Source of the DNA: Microbacterium kunmingense
Lineage (GTDB): Bacteria > Actinomycetota > Actinomycetes > Actinomycetales > Microbacteriaceae
Direction of reading: 5' to 3'
DNA length: 64,000 nt
NCBI RefSeq assembly: GCF_023155745.1
Contig: NZ_JAKNUS010000002.1
Span: 62,001-126,000 of the forward strand
Shown piece after piece: positions 13,944 to 23,280 of this stretch. Every line of letters starts with the position of its first letter. Within the stretch, counting starts at the first letter, position 1. A model generated the notes under the pieces. It did not search any database. It was not told the origin of the DNA and was given only the letters and a program-made list of their open reading frames with translations. The position numbers were made by a program, and so were the translations under genes.

Positions 13944-14847
13944 GGCCACGGAGCCGGAGCGCCGCGAGCGTCTCTTCGGCGACGACCGCACCGCCCTCGG
14001 GGGTCAGCACGATCGTGTAGTGGTTGAATCCCGCGACGTGGCGGTGGGAGATCGTCGGTCGCCCCGCGAGGACCGCCGAAAGATGGTCTGGCGGATACAG
14101 CCCCGGCTCCTCGTCTCGAAGGCCGCGCGGAACGGTGAGCATCCGGGTCGGGTGACGCAGCGCCTCCAGCGCCACCGGCAACGCCGATCCCATGGTCAGA
14201 TCGACGGTGTCCTCGATCGTGACGGCCTCGCTCGTCGCCGGCCGCAGCGAGCCGTCGCCGCTGTCCACGAGGTCGTAGCGGAAGTAGTCCTCGAGCTCGG
14301 GGGTCCACGGGCCGCCGAAAGCGGGGTGGGCCCGCCAGAACCGCAGATACGCCGCCTCGTCGTCGAACCGCATGCGCAGCCGCTCGGCGGTGGGGCCGAG
14401 GATCGCGGCCACCGTCTCCTCCGCAGACAGCCCCTCGGGTGCGCGGAGGGGGAGCCCGCCGTCGACGAGGAGCAGGGAGTCGACGAGCTCCGGATGCCGG
14501 TGGGCGAGCACCACCGAGACGAAGCCGCCCATCGAGTGACCGACGACGACCGGTGCCCGCCTCATGGTCGCCGCCAGAACGAGGGCGAGGTCGTCGGCGT
14601 GACGGTCCAGGCCCGCGGGCTGTCCCGCGGTGCTGCGGCCGCGCCCGCGCAGATCGGGTGCGACGATCCTGATGCCCCGGAGATGGGCGACGGTATGCGC
14701 CCAGACGCGGTGAGACGATGTCACGCCGTGGACGGCGAGGACCTCACCGCGGACGACGTCGATCGGATCCCACACCCCCACGCGGAGCGAACCACCGGGA
14801 ACAGGAATGTCCCGGGTGGAGTATCGATGGGGCGCCGGGGCGGTCAT
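13930..14847 (-). CDS. Alpha/beta-hydrolase
   Basis: 305-residue serine hydrolase. VHGVTSSHRVW forms the oxyanion turn, VGHSMGGF carries the nucleophilic serine, and HVAGFNHYTIVL near the C-terminus supplies the histidine. The substrate is unknown; esterase or lipase activity toward a small acyl ester is likely. The ATG at 14847 overlaps the stop codon of the short-chain dehydrogenase gene by 4 nt, so the two are coupled. If that partner is a hydroxybutyrate dehydrogenase, this enzyme could release hydroxybutyrate from oligomers, but that is only a guess. Confidence 0.85.
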   Translation of the reverse strand: MTAPAPHRYSTRDIPVPGGSLRVGVWDPIDVVRGEVLAVHGVTSSHRVWAHTVAHLRGIRIVAPDLRGRGRSTAGQPAGLDRHADDLALVLAATMRRAPVVVGHSMGGFVSVVLAHRHPELVDSLLLVDGGLPLRAPEGLSAEETVAAILGPTAERLRMRFDDEAAYLRFWRAHPAFGGPWTPELEDYFRYDLVDSGDGSLRPATSEAVTIEDTVDLTMGSALPVALEALRHPTRMLTVPRGLRDEEPGLYPPDHLSAVLAGRPTISHRHVAGFNHYTIVLTPEGGAVVAEETLAALRLRGLTGG

Positions 14848-15596
14848 CGCGCCGTCCAGCCGCCGTCCATGGTGTACGAGGCTCCGGTGACCATCCCCGC
14901 CGCGTCGCCGACGAGCCAGCCGACGAGCGAGGCGACCTCCTCCGGTTCGATGAGCCGTTTGATCGCGGTCTCGGTGAGCATGATCTTCTCGACCACCTCG
15001 TCTTCGCCGATGCCGTGGACGCGGGCCTGATCGGTGATCTGGCGTTCCACGAGCGGAGTCCTCACGTAGGCGGGGTTGACGCAGTTGCTCGTCACCCCGA
15101 AGCGGGCGCCTTCGAGGGCCGTCACCTTCGACAGTCCCTCTAACGCGTGCTTGGCGGTGACGTAGGCCGACTTGAACGCGCTCGCGCGCAGGCCGTGGAC
15201 ACTGGAGATGTTCACGATCCGCCCCCACCCCCGACGCGACATCCCCGGCAACGTCGCGCGGATCAACAGGAAGGGGCTCTCGACCATCAGCCGCTGGATG
15301 TGTCGGAAGTCCTCGGGCGAGAACTCGGCGATGGGACTGACCCGCTGCATGCCGACGTTGTTGACCAGGATGTCGACGTCGAGCCGGACGTCCTCGAGCG
15401 CGGCGGTGTCGGCGAGGTCGACGATCCAGGGTTCGGCGCCCAGTTCCTCGGCCACGGCTTCGGTCTGATACACGTGATGGTCGGCCACGATGACGTGGGC
15501 GCCCCGGCGGCGGAACTCCCGCACGCAGGCCAGCCCGATGCCGCTCGCGCCGCCGGTGACGATCGCGCGCTTTCCGTGCAGGTCGGTCTCCGCCAC
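14844..15596 (-). CDS. 3-Hydroxybutyrate dehydrogenase-like short-chain dehydrogenase
   Basis: NAD-dependent oxidoreductase of 250 residues. TGGASGIG is the cofactor loop, NNVG the second motif, and S/Y/K catalysis is seen in NISSVH and SAYVTAKHALEG. The sequence VNPAYVRTPLVERQI followed by a LIEPEEVA stretch near the end resembles bacterial 3-hydroxybutyrate dehydrogenases, giving acetoacetate for the scoAB/thiolase operon 4.4 kb away. The GTG at 15596 is chosen because GGAG lies 6 nt upstream; the earlier GTG would add 13 residues without a ribosome site. Confidence 0.85.
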   Translation of the reverse strand: MAETDLHGKRAIVTGGASGIGLACVREFRRRGAHVIVADHHVYQTEAVAEELGAEPWIVDLADTAALEDVRLDVDILVNNVGMQRVSPIAEFSPEDFRHIQRLMVESPFLLIRATLPGMSRRGWGRIVNISSVHGLRASAFKSAYVTAKHALEGLSKVTALEGARFGVTSNCVNPAYVRTPLVERQITDQARVHGIGEDEVVEKIMLTETAIKRLIEPEEVASLVGWLVGDAAGMVTGASYTMDGGWTAR

Positions 15597-15722
15597 GACG
15601 GGCTCCTTCGCTCGCGGTGCCGACGAACGCGGCACACGACCTCAGCGTAGGACGTCGGCTGGGCCGTGATCATCCCCGGCCGGAACAGCAAACGCCCCGG
15701 CGAACCGGGGCGTCAGAGGAGT

Positions 15723-15798
15723 TGGTGCGCCCCCAGGGACTTGAACCCTGAACCCACTGATTAAGAGTCAGTTGCTCTGCCGATTGAGCTAGAGGCGC
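15723..15798 (-). tRNA. tRNA-Lys (CTT anticodon)
   Basis: A 76-nt cloverleaf on the minus strand including an encoded CCA. The acceptor GCGCCTC pairs with GGGGCGC, the anticodon loop reads CTCTTAA between ACTGA and TCAGT, and the T arm contains GGTTCAAGTCC. The single copy is complete, with no integrated element beside it. Confidence 0.97.
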
Positions 15799-15902
15799 GA
15801 ACGCGGCCCGGCGGACGGAGACCAGCGAACCGAGGGTCAACATTAGCATCACGATGTCATCACGGTGAAATCGACCTCCCTGCGCCGCTTATCCTTGGAC
15901 GT

Positions 15903-16748
15903 GTGACCCTGCCGCCCGCGGACAGCGCTTTCGACAGCTCCCCTCACGAAGATCTCTCGGACGATCTCGCCCTCGCCCTGCGCCTGGCAGACGTCGCCGA
16001 CGCCGTGTCGATGTCGCGCTTCGACGCCGCCGACCTTGATGTGCGCACCAAGCCCGACGCCAGTCACGTGACCGAGGCCGACCTCGCCACCGAGCGCGCG
16101 ATCCGCGAGGTTCTCGCCGCGCAGCGACCCGAGGACGACGTCTTCGGGGAGGAGTTCGGCTCCTCGGGCGTCGGATCGCGCCGCTGGGTCATCGATCCCA
16201 TCGACGGGACGGCGAACTACCTGCGGGGCATCCCGATGTGGGCGACCCTGATCGCCCTCACGATCGACGGCGTGCCACGCGTCGGCGTCGTCAGCCAGCC
16301 CGCGATCGCCCGGCGCTGGTGGGCCGCGAGCGGCCTCGGTGCCTGGACGAATTCGCCGGGGGGCGACGTCCGGCGTCTCGCCGTGTCATCCGTCGACACC
16401 CTCGCCGAGGCGAGCGTGAGCTTCCAGAGCATCGGACAGTGGCGGGATGCCGGTGAGTCGGCCGCCCTGGAGAGACTGACCGCATCGGTGTGGCGCGATC
16501 GCGGCTACGGCGATGCCTGGCCCTACATGCTGCTGGCCGAGGGGCGCCTGGAGTTCGTCGCCGAGTTCGGAGTGAAGGAGTACGACGTCGCCGCGCTCGT
16601 CCCGATCATCCACGAGGCCGGCGGACGATTCAGCGACTTCTCCGGCGCCGACGCTCTGACGACCGGCTCTTCGCTCGCCACGAACGGCCTGCTCCACCGG
16701 ACCTTCCTCGACCTGCTCCACTCCCCCGCCTCGGAGATCGATCGATGA
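15903..16748 (+). CDS. hisN: Histidinol-phosphatase (inositol monophosphatase family)
   Basis: Dephosphorylates histidinol phosphate in histidine synthesis, the type used by actinobacteria in place of the HAD enzyme. Metal ligands are in GEEFG and WVIDPIDGTANY, and the C-terminal YDVAALVPIIHEAGG is conserved. 281 residues with about 25 extra N-terminal ones. The GTG at 15903 has no ribosome site; a TATCCT box (15890-15895) ends 7 nt before it, which fits a leaderless transcript. Inositol monophosphatase activity is the alternative. It overlaps the next gene by 4 nt. Confidence 0.85.
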   Translation: MTLPPADSAFDSSPHEDLSDDLALALRLADVADAVSMSRFDAADLDVRTKPDASHVTEADLATERAIREVLAAQRPEDDVFGEEFGSSGVGSRRWVIDPIDGTANYLRGIPMWATLIALTIDGVPRVGVVSQPAIARRWWAASGLGAWTNSPGGDVRRLAVSSVDTLAEASVSFQSIGQWRDAGESAALERLTASVWRDRGYGDAWPYMLLAEGRLEFVAEFGVKEYDVAALVPIIHEAGGRFSDFSGADALTTGSSLATNGLLHRTFLDLLHSPASEIDR

Positions 16749-17320
16749 CCTTCGCCCTTCGCCGCCTCTCGGCCGGCGCCGCGGTCGTCACCGCGCTCCT
16801 CGTCCTCACGGCGTGCGCGGCAGGGACCGCCGAGGCCGAGCCCTCGCAGGCCCCGTCGCCGGTGGCATCCTCCCCGACCGCGGAGTCGTCGGCCACTCCC
16901 ACCGAGACCCCCTCGGCCGCGGGCGAACCCACGTGCGAGGCGATCATCCCCGAAACGACCGTGGCCGACTACAACAGCGTCGGGTGGAGCGCCCAAGCCG
17001 CACCCTTCACGATCACGGGCGAGGAGATCCCCGGCGGCATCGAGTGCGTGTGGGCGAATTTCGACGGACCGGCCAGCGACCAGCTGCACATCTACGGGTG
17101 GGCGCCGATCGAGCAGTCCAGGGCCGACGAGGCGCGTGAACGGCTCCAGGCCGAGGGATGGACGGTCGAGGACGCGCCGGAGGGGGTGTACGTCACCGAA
17201 CCGGCGGAGACCGCCGTGGCCACCGACGAGAACGGCTACGGGATCACCTACCTCTTCGAAGCCGGCGCCGTGAAGATCGCCGACACCAAGCAGAGCCTCC
17301 TCCTGATCGAATGGGGATGA
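16745..17320 (+). CDS. Secreted lipoprotein, unknown function
   Basis: 191 residues. A signal peptide ends in a lipobox (VLTACAAG; lipidated Cys about residue 22), followed by a Ser/Pro/Thr-rich linker to about residue 58 and a compact domain of about 130 residues with cysteines in EPTCEAI and GGIECVW that could form a disulfide. No family is recognised. It overlaps hisN upstream and budA downstream by 4 nt each, so it is made from the same message. Confidence 0.8.
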   Translation: MTFALRRLSAGAAVVTALLVLTACAAGTAEAEPSQAPSPVASSPTAESSATPTETPSAAGEPTCEAIIPETTVADYNSVGWSAQAAPFTITGEEIPGGIECVWANFDGPASDQLHIYGWAPIEQSRADEARERLQAEGWTVEDAPEGVYVTEPAETAVATDENGYGITYLFEAGAVKIADTKQSLLLIEWG

Positions 17321-18081
17321 ACCCGCCGGCGCCCGTGTCGACCGAGGTGTCCTCGGGCGCCGTGACGCAGTTCGCGGTCCTGGACGCGCTCCTGGCCGGT
17401 GTCTACGAAGCGGGGCTGCCGGTGGGGACGGCGCTCGGGCACGGCGACTTCGGCATCGGGTGCTGCGATCGCCTGGGCGGCGAGGTCGTCATCCTCGACG
17501 GGGTCGCGTACGCCTGCACGGTCGACGCACCCCCGCATGTGATGGCGGACACCGACATCCTGCCGTTCGCGGACGTGTGCGTCGAGCCGTCGGCGGCTCC
17601 GACGCCGACGGGACCGGCCGACCTCACGGGACTGACCTCGCTCGTCGAGGCTGCCGTCGTCAGCCGGAACCTGTTCCACTCCGTGCGGGTGGACGGTCTC
17701 TTCCGTTCGGTGCGCGTGCGCGCGACCCGGCGGGAGCACTTTCCCCTGCGGCCCCTCGCGGATGTCGCCGGCGAGCAGGTCGAGACCGTCCTCACCGACG
17801 TCGTCGGCACGCTCGTCGGATTCTGGGCACCGTCGATCTATCAGGGCATCGCCGTTGCCGGACTGCACGTGCACTTCCTCTCCGCCGATCGGCGCGCGGG
17901 TGGGCATGTGCTCGATCTGGCGGTGCAGGATGCCGCCCTGCGAGTCGGCGCCTTCGCACGATTCACCCTCCTCCTGCCCACCGACCCCGCGTTCCTCGCC
18001 ACGGAGCTCACGCACGACGATGATCACCGCATCGTCGCCGTCGAGGGGGGCGCAGCACCCGAACCCGAGGCTCAGCGGTAG
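17317..18081 (+). CDS. budA: Alpha-acetolactate decarboxylase
   Basis: Decarboxylates acetolactate to acetoin. 254 residues; the metal-binding histidines appear in LHVHFLSADRRAGGHVLDL, and GIGCCDRLGGEVVILDG near the N-terminus is typical. The ATG at 17317 is used (4-nt overlap with the lipoprotein gene); an ATG 6 nt earlier is an alternative. No acetoin or butanediol dehydrogenase is adjacent, so it may serve to dispose of surplus acetolactate made by ilvBN. Its 3' end overlaps the convergent small gene by 10 bp. Confidence 0.9.
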   Translation: MNPPAPVSTEVSSGAVTQFAVLDALLAGVYEAGLPVGTALGHGDFGIGCCDRLGGEVVILDGVAYACTVDAPPHVMADTDILPFADVCVEPSAAPTPTGPADLTGLTSLVEAAVVSRNLFHSVRVDGLFRSVRVRATRREHFPLRPLADVAGEQVETVLTDVVGTLVGFWAPSIYQGIAVAGLHVHFLSADRRAGGHVLDLAVQDAALRVGAFARFTLLLPTDPAFLATELTHDDDHRIVAVEGGAAPEPEAQR

Positions 18082-18353
18082 GGGTTCGGCGGGTCGGCGA
18101 CGCCCGCACCGCTCGCCGCCGCATCCTGACCCGCCGCGAATCCCCGGTCCCACGCGTCCCCGCGCTCCTCGAGATCGCGCGAGAGGGCATCGAGCCGGAG
18201 GACGCGCTGCGCGAAGCGCACCCACTCGCCCCAGGTCGCCTCGCACGGATCCTGCGGCGCGCCCGTCATCGTCAGTCGCCATCGTTCGGGCGCCTCCGAA
18301 GGCGCGAACTCCAGACGACCGACGCGACTCGGGTCTCGGCGGGGATCGGGCAC
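18072..18353 (-). CDS. Small hypothetical protein
   Basis: 93 residues, soluble, charged, with a C-terminal helix (WVRFAQRVLRLDALSRDLEE) and a GFAAGQDAAASG tail. No family is recognised. The GTG at 18353 is selected because GGAGG lies 5 nt upstream; extending further upstream would run over the DUF429 gene. Same direction as the DUF429 gene, 32 bp downstream of it, so probably cotranscribed. Confidence 0.65.
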   Translation of the reverse strand: MPDPRRDPSRVGRLEFAPSEAPERWRLTMTGAPQDPCEATWGEWVRFAQRVLRLDALSRDLEERGDAWDRGFAAGQDAAASGAGVADPPNPYR

Positions 18354-18385
18354 GGTTGCCTCCTTGGGGCTGTGTCGAGGATGAC

Positions 18386-19159
18386 CTAGTGAGGATCCCG
18401 GGGGCCGGATGGCCGGGGCTCGTCGATGAGGTCGGCCAGCGCGATCTCGGGGAGGGCGATCCACCCTTCGACGCGAGCGAGGTGCGCCAGGTGCGGGGGC
18501 ACCGGCGTGGTGGCGCCGAGGGCATGGGCGCGGGCGTTCAGCCCCGCGACCACCGCGTCGAACGCATCGGCCGACCGCCGCATGGCGGCCTCGGCCGATG
18601 CGGGCAGGCGCAGCCACGGCGCCTGCGACATCAGCGCATCGAGGGCATCGCCGCGTGCCGCGGCGTCCACCTTGTATCCCGGCACCGCGATCCGCCAGAG
18701 GCGCAGCGCGGCCGCGGGATACACCTCCACGATGGCCCCCGCCCCCGATCGATCCACGGGCACGCCGGCATCCGCGAAGCGGGCGGTCAGCTCGGCGCAC
18801 CGCATCGCGGTCAGCCCGAGCCGATCCGTCGCCACGCTCAGGGGCCAGCGTCCGGTGCGCTCGCGCACGACGCGGTCGGTGTGCCGGAACGCCAGGCGGC
18901 GACGCCACGGCAGTCCCGACTCGTCGACGGAGGGCGCTTCTCCCCGCGCGTGACTGCCGACGAAATCGACGAAGGCCATCGGCCAGCCCAGAGCGCAGTC
19001 GATGCCGATCGACCGCGCGTCGCGCGACGCACTGACGATCTCGGGGTCGTCGACGCCGACCTCGATCGCCGCGACCTCGGCGACGTCGCCCTGCCACTCG
19101 ATCACGGCCATGGCTGTGCCTCGGGGGGATGCCGCGAGGTCCACTCCGACGGTCTGCAC
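18386..19159 (-). CDS. DUF429 protein, predicted RNase H-like nuclease
   Basis: 257 residues beginning MQTVGVDLAAS, the first acidic strand of the RNase H-like fold, then SIGIDCALGWP and EVYPAAALRLW, which are typical of DUF429. A catalytic role has not been established for the family. The ATG at 19159 starts the first strand directly. The gene precedes a small hypothetical gene and diverges from the flavoprotein gene. Confidence 0.8.
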   Translation of the reverse strand: MQTVGVDLAASPRGTAMAVIEWQGDVAEVAAIEVGVDDPEIVSASRDARSIGIDCALGWPMAFVDFVGSHARGEAPSVDESGLPWRRRLAFRHTDRVVRERTGRWPLSVATDRLGLTAMRCAELTARFADAGVPVDRSGAGAIVEVYPAAALRLWRIAVPGYKVDAAARGDALDALMSQAPWLRLPASAEAAMRRSADAFDAVVAGLNARAHALGATTPVPPHLAHLARVEGWIALPEIALADLIDEPRPSGPRDPH

Positions 19160-19266
19160 ACGCCCACGGTACCGACCGAGTTCGCCGCCTCCGCGCCACG
19201 GGTGCCCGAAGGCGCGCTACGGTTTCCTCACACGCCCGGCTCGGCGATTCGGGAGGCATGAGACGG

Positions 19267-20637
19267 ATGGGTTTCGACCACGCCATCGTCATCGGCGCAG
19301 GAATCGGCGGTCTGCTCTCCGCTGCCGCTCTGTCGCGTCGGTACGGCCGCGTCACCGTGATCGAGCGGGACAGGCTCCCCGAGGTGCCGCTGCATCGACG
19401 CGGCGTCCCCCAGGACGAGCAGATGCACGCGATCCTGGCGATCGGGCAGGAATCCTTCGAAGACCTCGTTCCCGGCGTCGCGGGTGAATTCTTGCGCGCC
19501 GGCGCAGCCTGGTACGACTCCCCGCGCGGGATCGCGAGCCTGAGCTCACAGGGATGGGCGGCCCGCGGGCCGAGCGAAGCGTGGATCTACGGCATCCGCC
19601 GGGTCGTGCTCGAAGACGCCCTCCGCCGCAAGGTCACCGAGATCCCCGAGGTGCAGATCGTCGAAGGGCAGGTCGTCGGGCTCCACGGGGGCACCTCCGA
19701 GCGGGTGGGGGGCATCGTCCTGAAGGGCATCGGGAGACCGCATCTCGAGGCGGATCTCGTCGTCGACGCCTCCGGGCGCACCTCTCACGCACCGGACTGG
19801 CTGGTCGAGCTCGGCTTCACCCCGCCCGCGGAGCAGGAGATCGTCAACACGGTCAGCTACTCCACCGCTCTGGTCCGGCTGCCCCAGGGGACGCTGCGCG
19901 ACGACATCCAGGGGTATCTCATCCCTCCCCTGCCCGACAGCCCGAACGGCGCGGTTCTCCTGCCCTGTGACAACGGGCTCCACCAGATCGTGGCCCTCAC
20001 CCAATCCGATTCGCCGCCGCCGGCGACCCGCGACGAGCTCATCGTCCATCTCGAGGATGTGCGCTCCCCCGTCGTCGCCGAGGTCGCCCGGGTCGCCGAT
20101 TTCCTCGGCGACCCCAAACCGTTCCGCATCCGCGGGTCGCGGCGGCGCCGATTCGAGGACATGCCTGCGCATCCAGACGGGTTCCTCGCCGTCGGCGACG
20201 CGGTCCTGGCCCTGAATCCGATCTACGGACAGGGGATGTCGGTCGCCGCGGTCGAGGCCCGGATCATGCGCGACATGGTGGTCGAGGCGACGGATGCCGC
20301 GGGGCTGGCCGGTCGCATCCAGGAGGCCTTCCGTCCCACCCTCGATTTCGTGTTCGGCTCCGTGGTCCGAAGCGACGGCGCCTTTCCGAGCGCCATGCTC
20401 CGGGGCCTAGAGCGCCCCGTCCCCCCGACCTCGAAGGTGATCACGGCTCTCGCCACGGAGGACTGGAAGACCGCTGTGGCGCTGCGGTACGCCGGTCACT
20501 ACTTCACCGCCGAGCCGTTGCAGGCCCCCGAGATCCGCCGTCGGGCGCGGGCCTGGGTGGCCAGCGGCCGGAAGCCGCGGAGGGCGGATCCCCGCGACAT
20601 CCCGCGGGCCTTCGACGGCACGCCGCTGCCGCGATAG
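19267..20637 (+). CDS. FAD-dependent oxidoreductase (aromatic-ring hydroxylase-like)
   Basis: 456 residues with the FAD motif IVIGAGIGGLLSAAAL at the N-terminus and GDAVLALNPIYGQGM near residue 315, the second FAD motif of the PHBH/UbiH-like group. The substrate is unknown. The ATG at 19267 is chosen because GGGAGG (19251-19256) lies 10 nt upstream; an ATG at 19258 is too close to it. No reductase partner is adjacent. Confidence 0.85.
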   Translation: MGFDHAIVIGAGIGGLLSAAALSRRYGRVTVIERDRLPEVPLHRRGVPQDEQMHAILAIGQESFEDLVPGVAGEFLRAGAAWYDSPRGIASLSSQGWAARGPSEAWIYGIRRVVLEDALRRKVTEIPEVQIVEGQVVGLHGGTSERVGGIVLKGIGRPHLEADLVVDASGRTSHAPDWLVELGFTPPAEQEIVNTVSYSTALVRLPQGTLRDDIQGYLIPPLPDSPNGAVLLPCDNGLHQIVALTQSDSPPPATRDELIVHLEDVRSPVVAEVARVADFLGDPKPFRIRGSRRRRFEDMPAHPDGFLAVGDAVLALNPIYGQGMSVAAVEARIMRDMVVEATDAAGLAGRIQEAFRPTLDFVFGSVVRSDGAFPSAMLRGLERPVPPTSKVITALATEDWKTAVALRYAGHYFTAEPLQAPEIRRRARAWVASGRKPRRADPRDIPRAFDGTPLPR

Positions 20638-20678
20638 CGTCGGAGCCCAGAGCCCGGCACGGCGGACAGGAGGCGGCG

Positions 20679-22019
20679 GTGGAGCGGATCGATACGGTCG
20701 TGGTGGGCGCCGGGGTCGCCGGCCTGACGACGGCGAGACTGCTGCAGGCCTTCGGGCAGCGGGTGGTGGTGCTCGAGGCTCGCGATCGCGTGGGGGGCCG
20801 CGTCCATACCGTCCGCACCGCGGGACGCGTCACGGATCTCGGCGCGTCCTGGATCCACGGCGTCACCGATTCCCCGGTCGCCGCCGCTGCCGAGGCCTTC
20901 GGGATGCGGACGGTGGAATTCACCGTCGGAAGCTTCCAACCCGACGGCCGCCCGATCGCCTCCTACGCGCCCGACGGGACGCGATCCAACGACGCGGCGG
21001 CGGCAGCCTTCGCCGAGGACGTACGCGCCGTGGACCGCGCCCTCCTGGGCGTCATCGCCGCCTCGGGGCCCGGGGAGTCGTACCGGGACGTGACGGAGCG
21101 GGCGATCGCCGCTCGGGGATGGGACGCCGAGAGGGCGCAGCGTGTGAGGGAGTTCCTCGAACACCGGGCCGAGGAGCAGTACGGGGTGTGGATCGAGGAT
21201 CTTGCGGCGCACGGGCTGGACGATGATCAGGTCGAGGGCGACGAGGTGGTCTTCCCCGACGGATACGATCGCCTGCCCGCCCACCTCGCGGAGGGACTCG
21301 ACATCCGTCTCGAACACGTCGTGTCCCGGGTCCACTGGCACGGGGCCGGGGTCGAGGTGACGGTCGATGGGACCACGGACCGGTCGACCCTTTCGGCGGC
21401 CGCTGCGGTGGTCACAGTCCCCGTGGGCGTGCTGCACTCCGAGGCGTTCACGATCGATCCGCCCCTTCCTCCCGCCGTGGCCGCACCACTCGGGCGGCTG
21501 CGGATGAACGCGTTCGAGAAGGTCTTCCTCCGTTTCCCGACGCGCTTCTGGGACGACGGCGTGTACGCCATCCGTCAGCAGGGTGCGGAGGGTCGCCGGT
21601 GGCACTCCTGGTACGACCTGACGTCGCTGGACGGCGAACCGACGCTGCTCACCTTCGCAGCGGGGCCCACGGCCCGCGAGACGCGCACCTGGAGCCGCGA
21701 GGAGGTCGCGACGTCGGTGATGGCGCAGCTGCGTCGGCTCTTTCCCGGGGCTCCGGACCCGGTCGACGTGCAGATCACCGGCTGGCAGGACGATCCCTTC
21801 AGCCGCGGCTCCTACGCCTATATGACCGTCGGATCGGTCACGAGCGATCACGACGACCTGGCCACTCCGATCGGCAGCGTCCTGCACCTCGCCGGGGAGG
21901 CGACCTGGACCGATGACCCGGCGACCGTGACCGCGGCGATGTGCTCCGGACATCGCGCCGCCGAACGGGTCTTCGGCGGCGAGATCCCGATCGAGCGCCT
22001 CTGGAGCAGTCCGCGCTGA
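20679..22019 (+). CDS. Flavin-containing amine oxidase
   Basis: 446 residues. VVVGAGVAGLTTARLLQ followed by VLEARDRVGGRVHTV is the FAD signature of monoamine/polyamine oxidases; LHLAGEATW near the C-terminus completes the FAD site. The enzyme probably oxidises a primary amine or polyamine. GTG start with AGGAGG about 7 nt upstream. It lies 41 bp after the preceding flavoprotein, same strand, so the two may be cotranscribed, and ends 16 bp from the convergent ROK gene. Confidence 0.87.
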   Translation: MERIDTVVVGAGVAGLTTARLLQAFGQRVVVLEARDRVGGRVHTVRTAGRVTDLGASWIHGVTDSPVAAAAEAFGMRTVEFTVGSFQPDGRPIASYAPDGTRSNDAAAAAFAEDVRAVDRALLGVIAASGPGESYRDVTERAIAARGWDAERAQRVREFLEHRAEEQYGVWIEDLAAHGLDDDQVEGDEVVFPDGYDRLPAHLAEGLDIRLEHVVSRVHWHGAGVEVTVDGTTDRSTLSAAAAVVTVPVGVLHSEAFTIDPPLPPAVAAPLGRLRMNAFEKVFLRFPTRFWDDGVYAIRQQGAEGRRWHSWYDLTSLDGEPTLLTFAAGPTARETRTWSREEVATSVMAQLRRLFPGAPDPVDVQITGWQDDPFSRGSYAYMTVGSVTSDHDDLATPIGSVLHLAGEATWTDDPATVTAAMCSGHRAAERVFGGEIPIERLWSSPR

Positions 22020-22035
22020 TCGGGGCGCCGGTTCC

Positions 22036-23280
22036 TCAGGCCGGCTGGGCGAAGCGGGGCAGATCGAGGATCCCGAGTCGTGCCTCCTGGACCGCGGCGC
22101 ACACCGCCCCGAGCGAGACGATATCCGCGCCCAGCGCGGACGCGACGATCTCGGGAGCAGGCAGGTGCAGCGTGTCGGCGACCGCACGTCGAGCGGCCTC
22201 GATGAGCGGCGCCGCGCCGTCGGCGACGGCCCCCGAGACGACCAGCAGGCGGGTGTCGAACAGACTCCCGAAGACACCGGCGATCACGGCGAGCGATCCG
22301 CCGATCTCATCGGTGATCCGGCGCGCGCCGGGGTCGCCGAGAGCGGCCGCGGCGAAGACATCCTTCCCCTGGATATCGGCGGGCGCCATGCTCCGCAGGA
22401 CGCTCTCGGCCGGCAGGGTGCCCGCCGCTCTCGCCTCCCGCGCGAGCTCGACAGCGCGGTGACCGAATCCCCAGGCGCTGTCGACGCCTCGGACATGGTC
22501 GAAGGCCACCATCTCACCGGCGCCGCCGTGGGCTCCGGTGAGGAGACGCCCGTCCACCCAGACGCCGGCGCCCAGACGTTCGCCGGCCAGGAGGACCACG
22601 AAGTCATCACAGCCTCGGGCGGCCCCGAGCGTCCGCTCGGCGACCGAGGCGAGGGATGCGTCGTTGGCCACCTTCACCAGGGGGACCCACTCGCGGAACA
22701 GCCTGGCGAAGCCGGGGTTCATCCGCGTCCAGAACTCGGCCCGGTCGGTGGGCGAATCTCCGCGGGAGTCCACCGGCGCGGGAAGCCCCACACCCATCGC
22801 CGCGACCTCGGTGCGCGAGACGCCGGCGATCTCGAGTGCGCTGTCCACGACCTCGACCGCCGCCCGGCGCCTGCGGTCGGGTGCGTCGTCCTCGGCGTCC
22901 ACGACGAGGTGCTCGACCGCCCGGGTCTGCCCCCGCAGATCCGACACCGTCGCGGTCAGATGACTGCGCCCCGCATCGAGCCCGACGACGAACGCGGCGT
23001 CGGCGCGGAACGCGAATCGACGGGCCGGACGCCCCTTGCGGTAGTCGCCCACCGCTCGCGCGTTGGGAAGTTCGGTGATCAGCCCGCGGGACACCAGCTC
23101 GTCGATCACGTCGATCGCCGTCGACCGGGTCACGGCCACGCTCTCCATGACATCGGTCGCGGTGAAGACGTCGGCGTCCCAGGCGTAGCCGATCACGCCG
23201 AGCAGGCTCGCACGGCGCGGCGGGACGGGGACCAGACCCGGGTAGGACAAGGGGTTGACCTTTCTGACGTTCCTTTGCAT
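22036..23280 (-). CDS. ROK-family transcriptional regulator
   Basis: A winged helix-turn-helix (about residues 25-85, FTATDVMESVAVTRSTAIDV) followed by a ROK sugar-kinase-like domain (FVVGLDAGRSHLTATVSD, GAGVWVDGRLLTGAHGGAGE). The domain acts as a sugar sensor; the zinc cysteine cluster of classical ROK proteins is not evident. It is divergent from the sugar ABC operon, which it probably represses. The ATG at 23280 gives 414 residues but lies inside an operator-like repeat without a ribosome site; a TTG 21 nt further in, preceded by AGAAAGG, is a real alternative. Confidence 0.85.
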   Translation of the reverse strand: MQRNVRKVNPLSYPGLVPVPPRRASLLGVIGYAWDADVFTATDVMESVAVTRSTAIDVIDELVSRGLITELPNARAVGDYRKGRPARRFAFRADAAFVVGLDAGRSHLTATVSDLRGQTRAVEHLVVDAEDDAPDRRRRAAVEVVDSALEIAGVSRTEVAAMGVGLPAPVDSRGDSPTDRAEFWTRMNPGFARLFREWVPLVKVANDASLASVAERTLGAARGCDDFVVLLAGERLGAGVWVDGRLLTGAHGGAGEMVAFDHVRGVDSAWGFGHRAVELAREARAAGTLPAESVLRSMAPADIQGKDVFAAAALGDPGARRITDEIGGSLAVIAGVFGSLFDTRLLVVSGAVADGAAPLIEAARRAVADTLHLPAPEIVASALGADIVSLGAVCAAVQEARLGILDLPRFAQPA

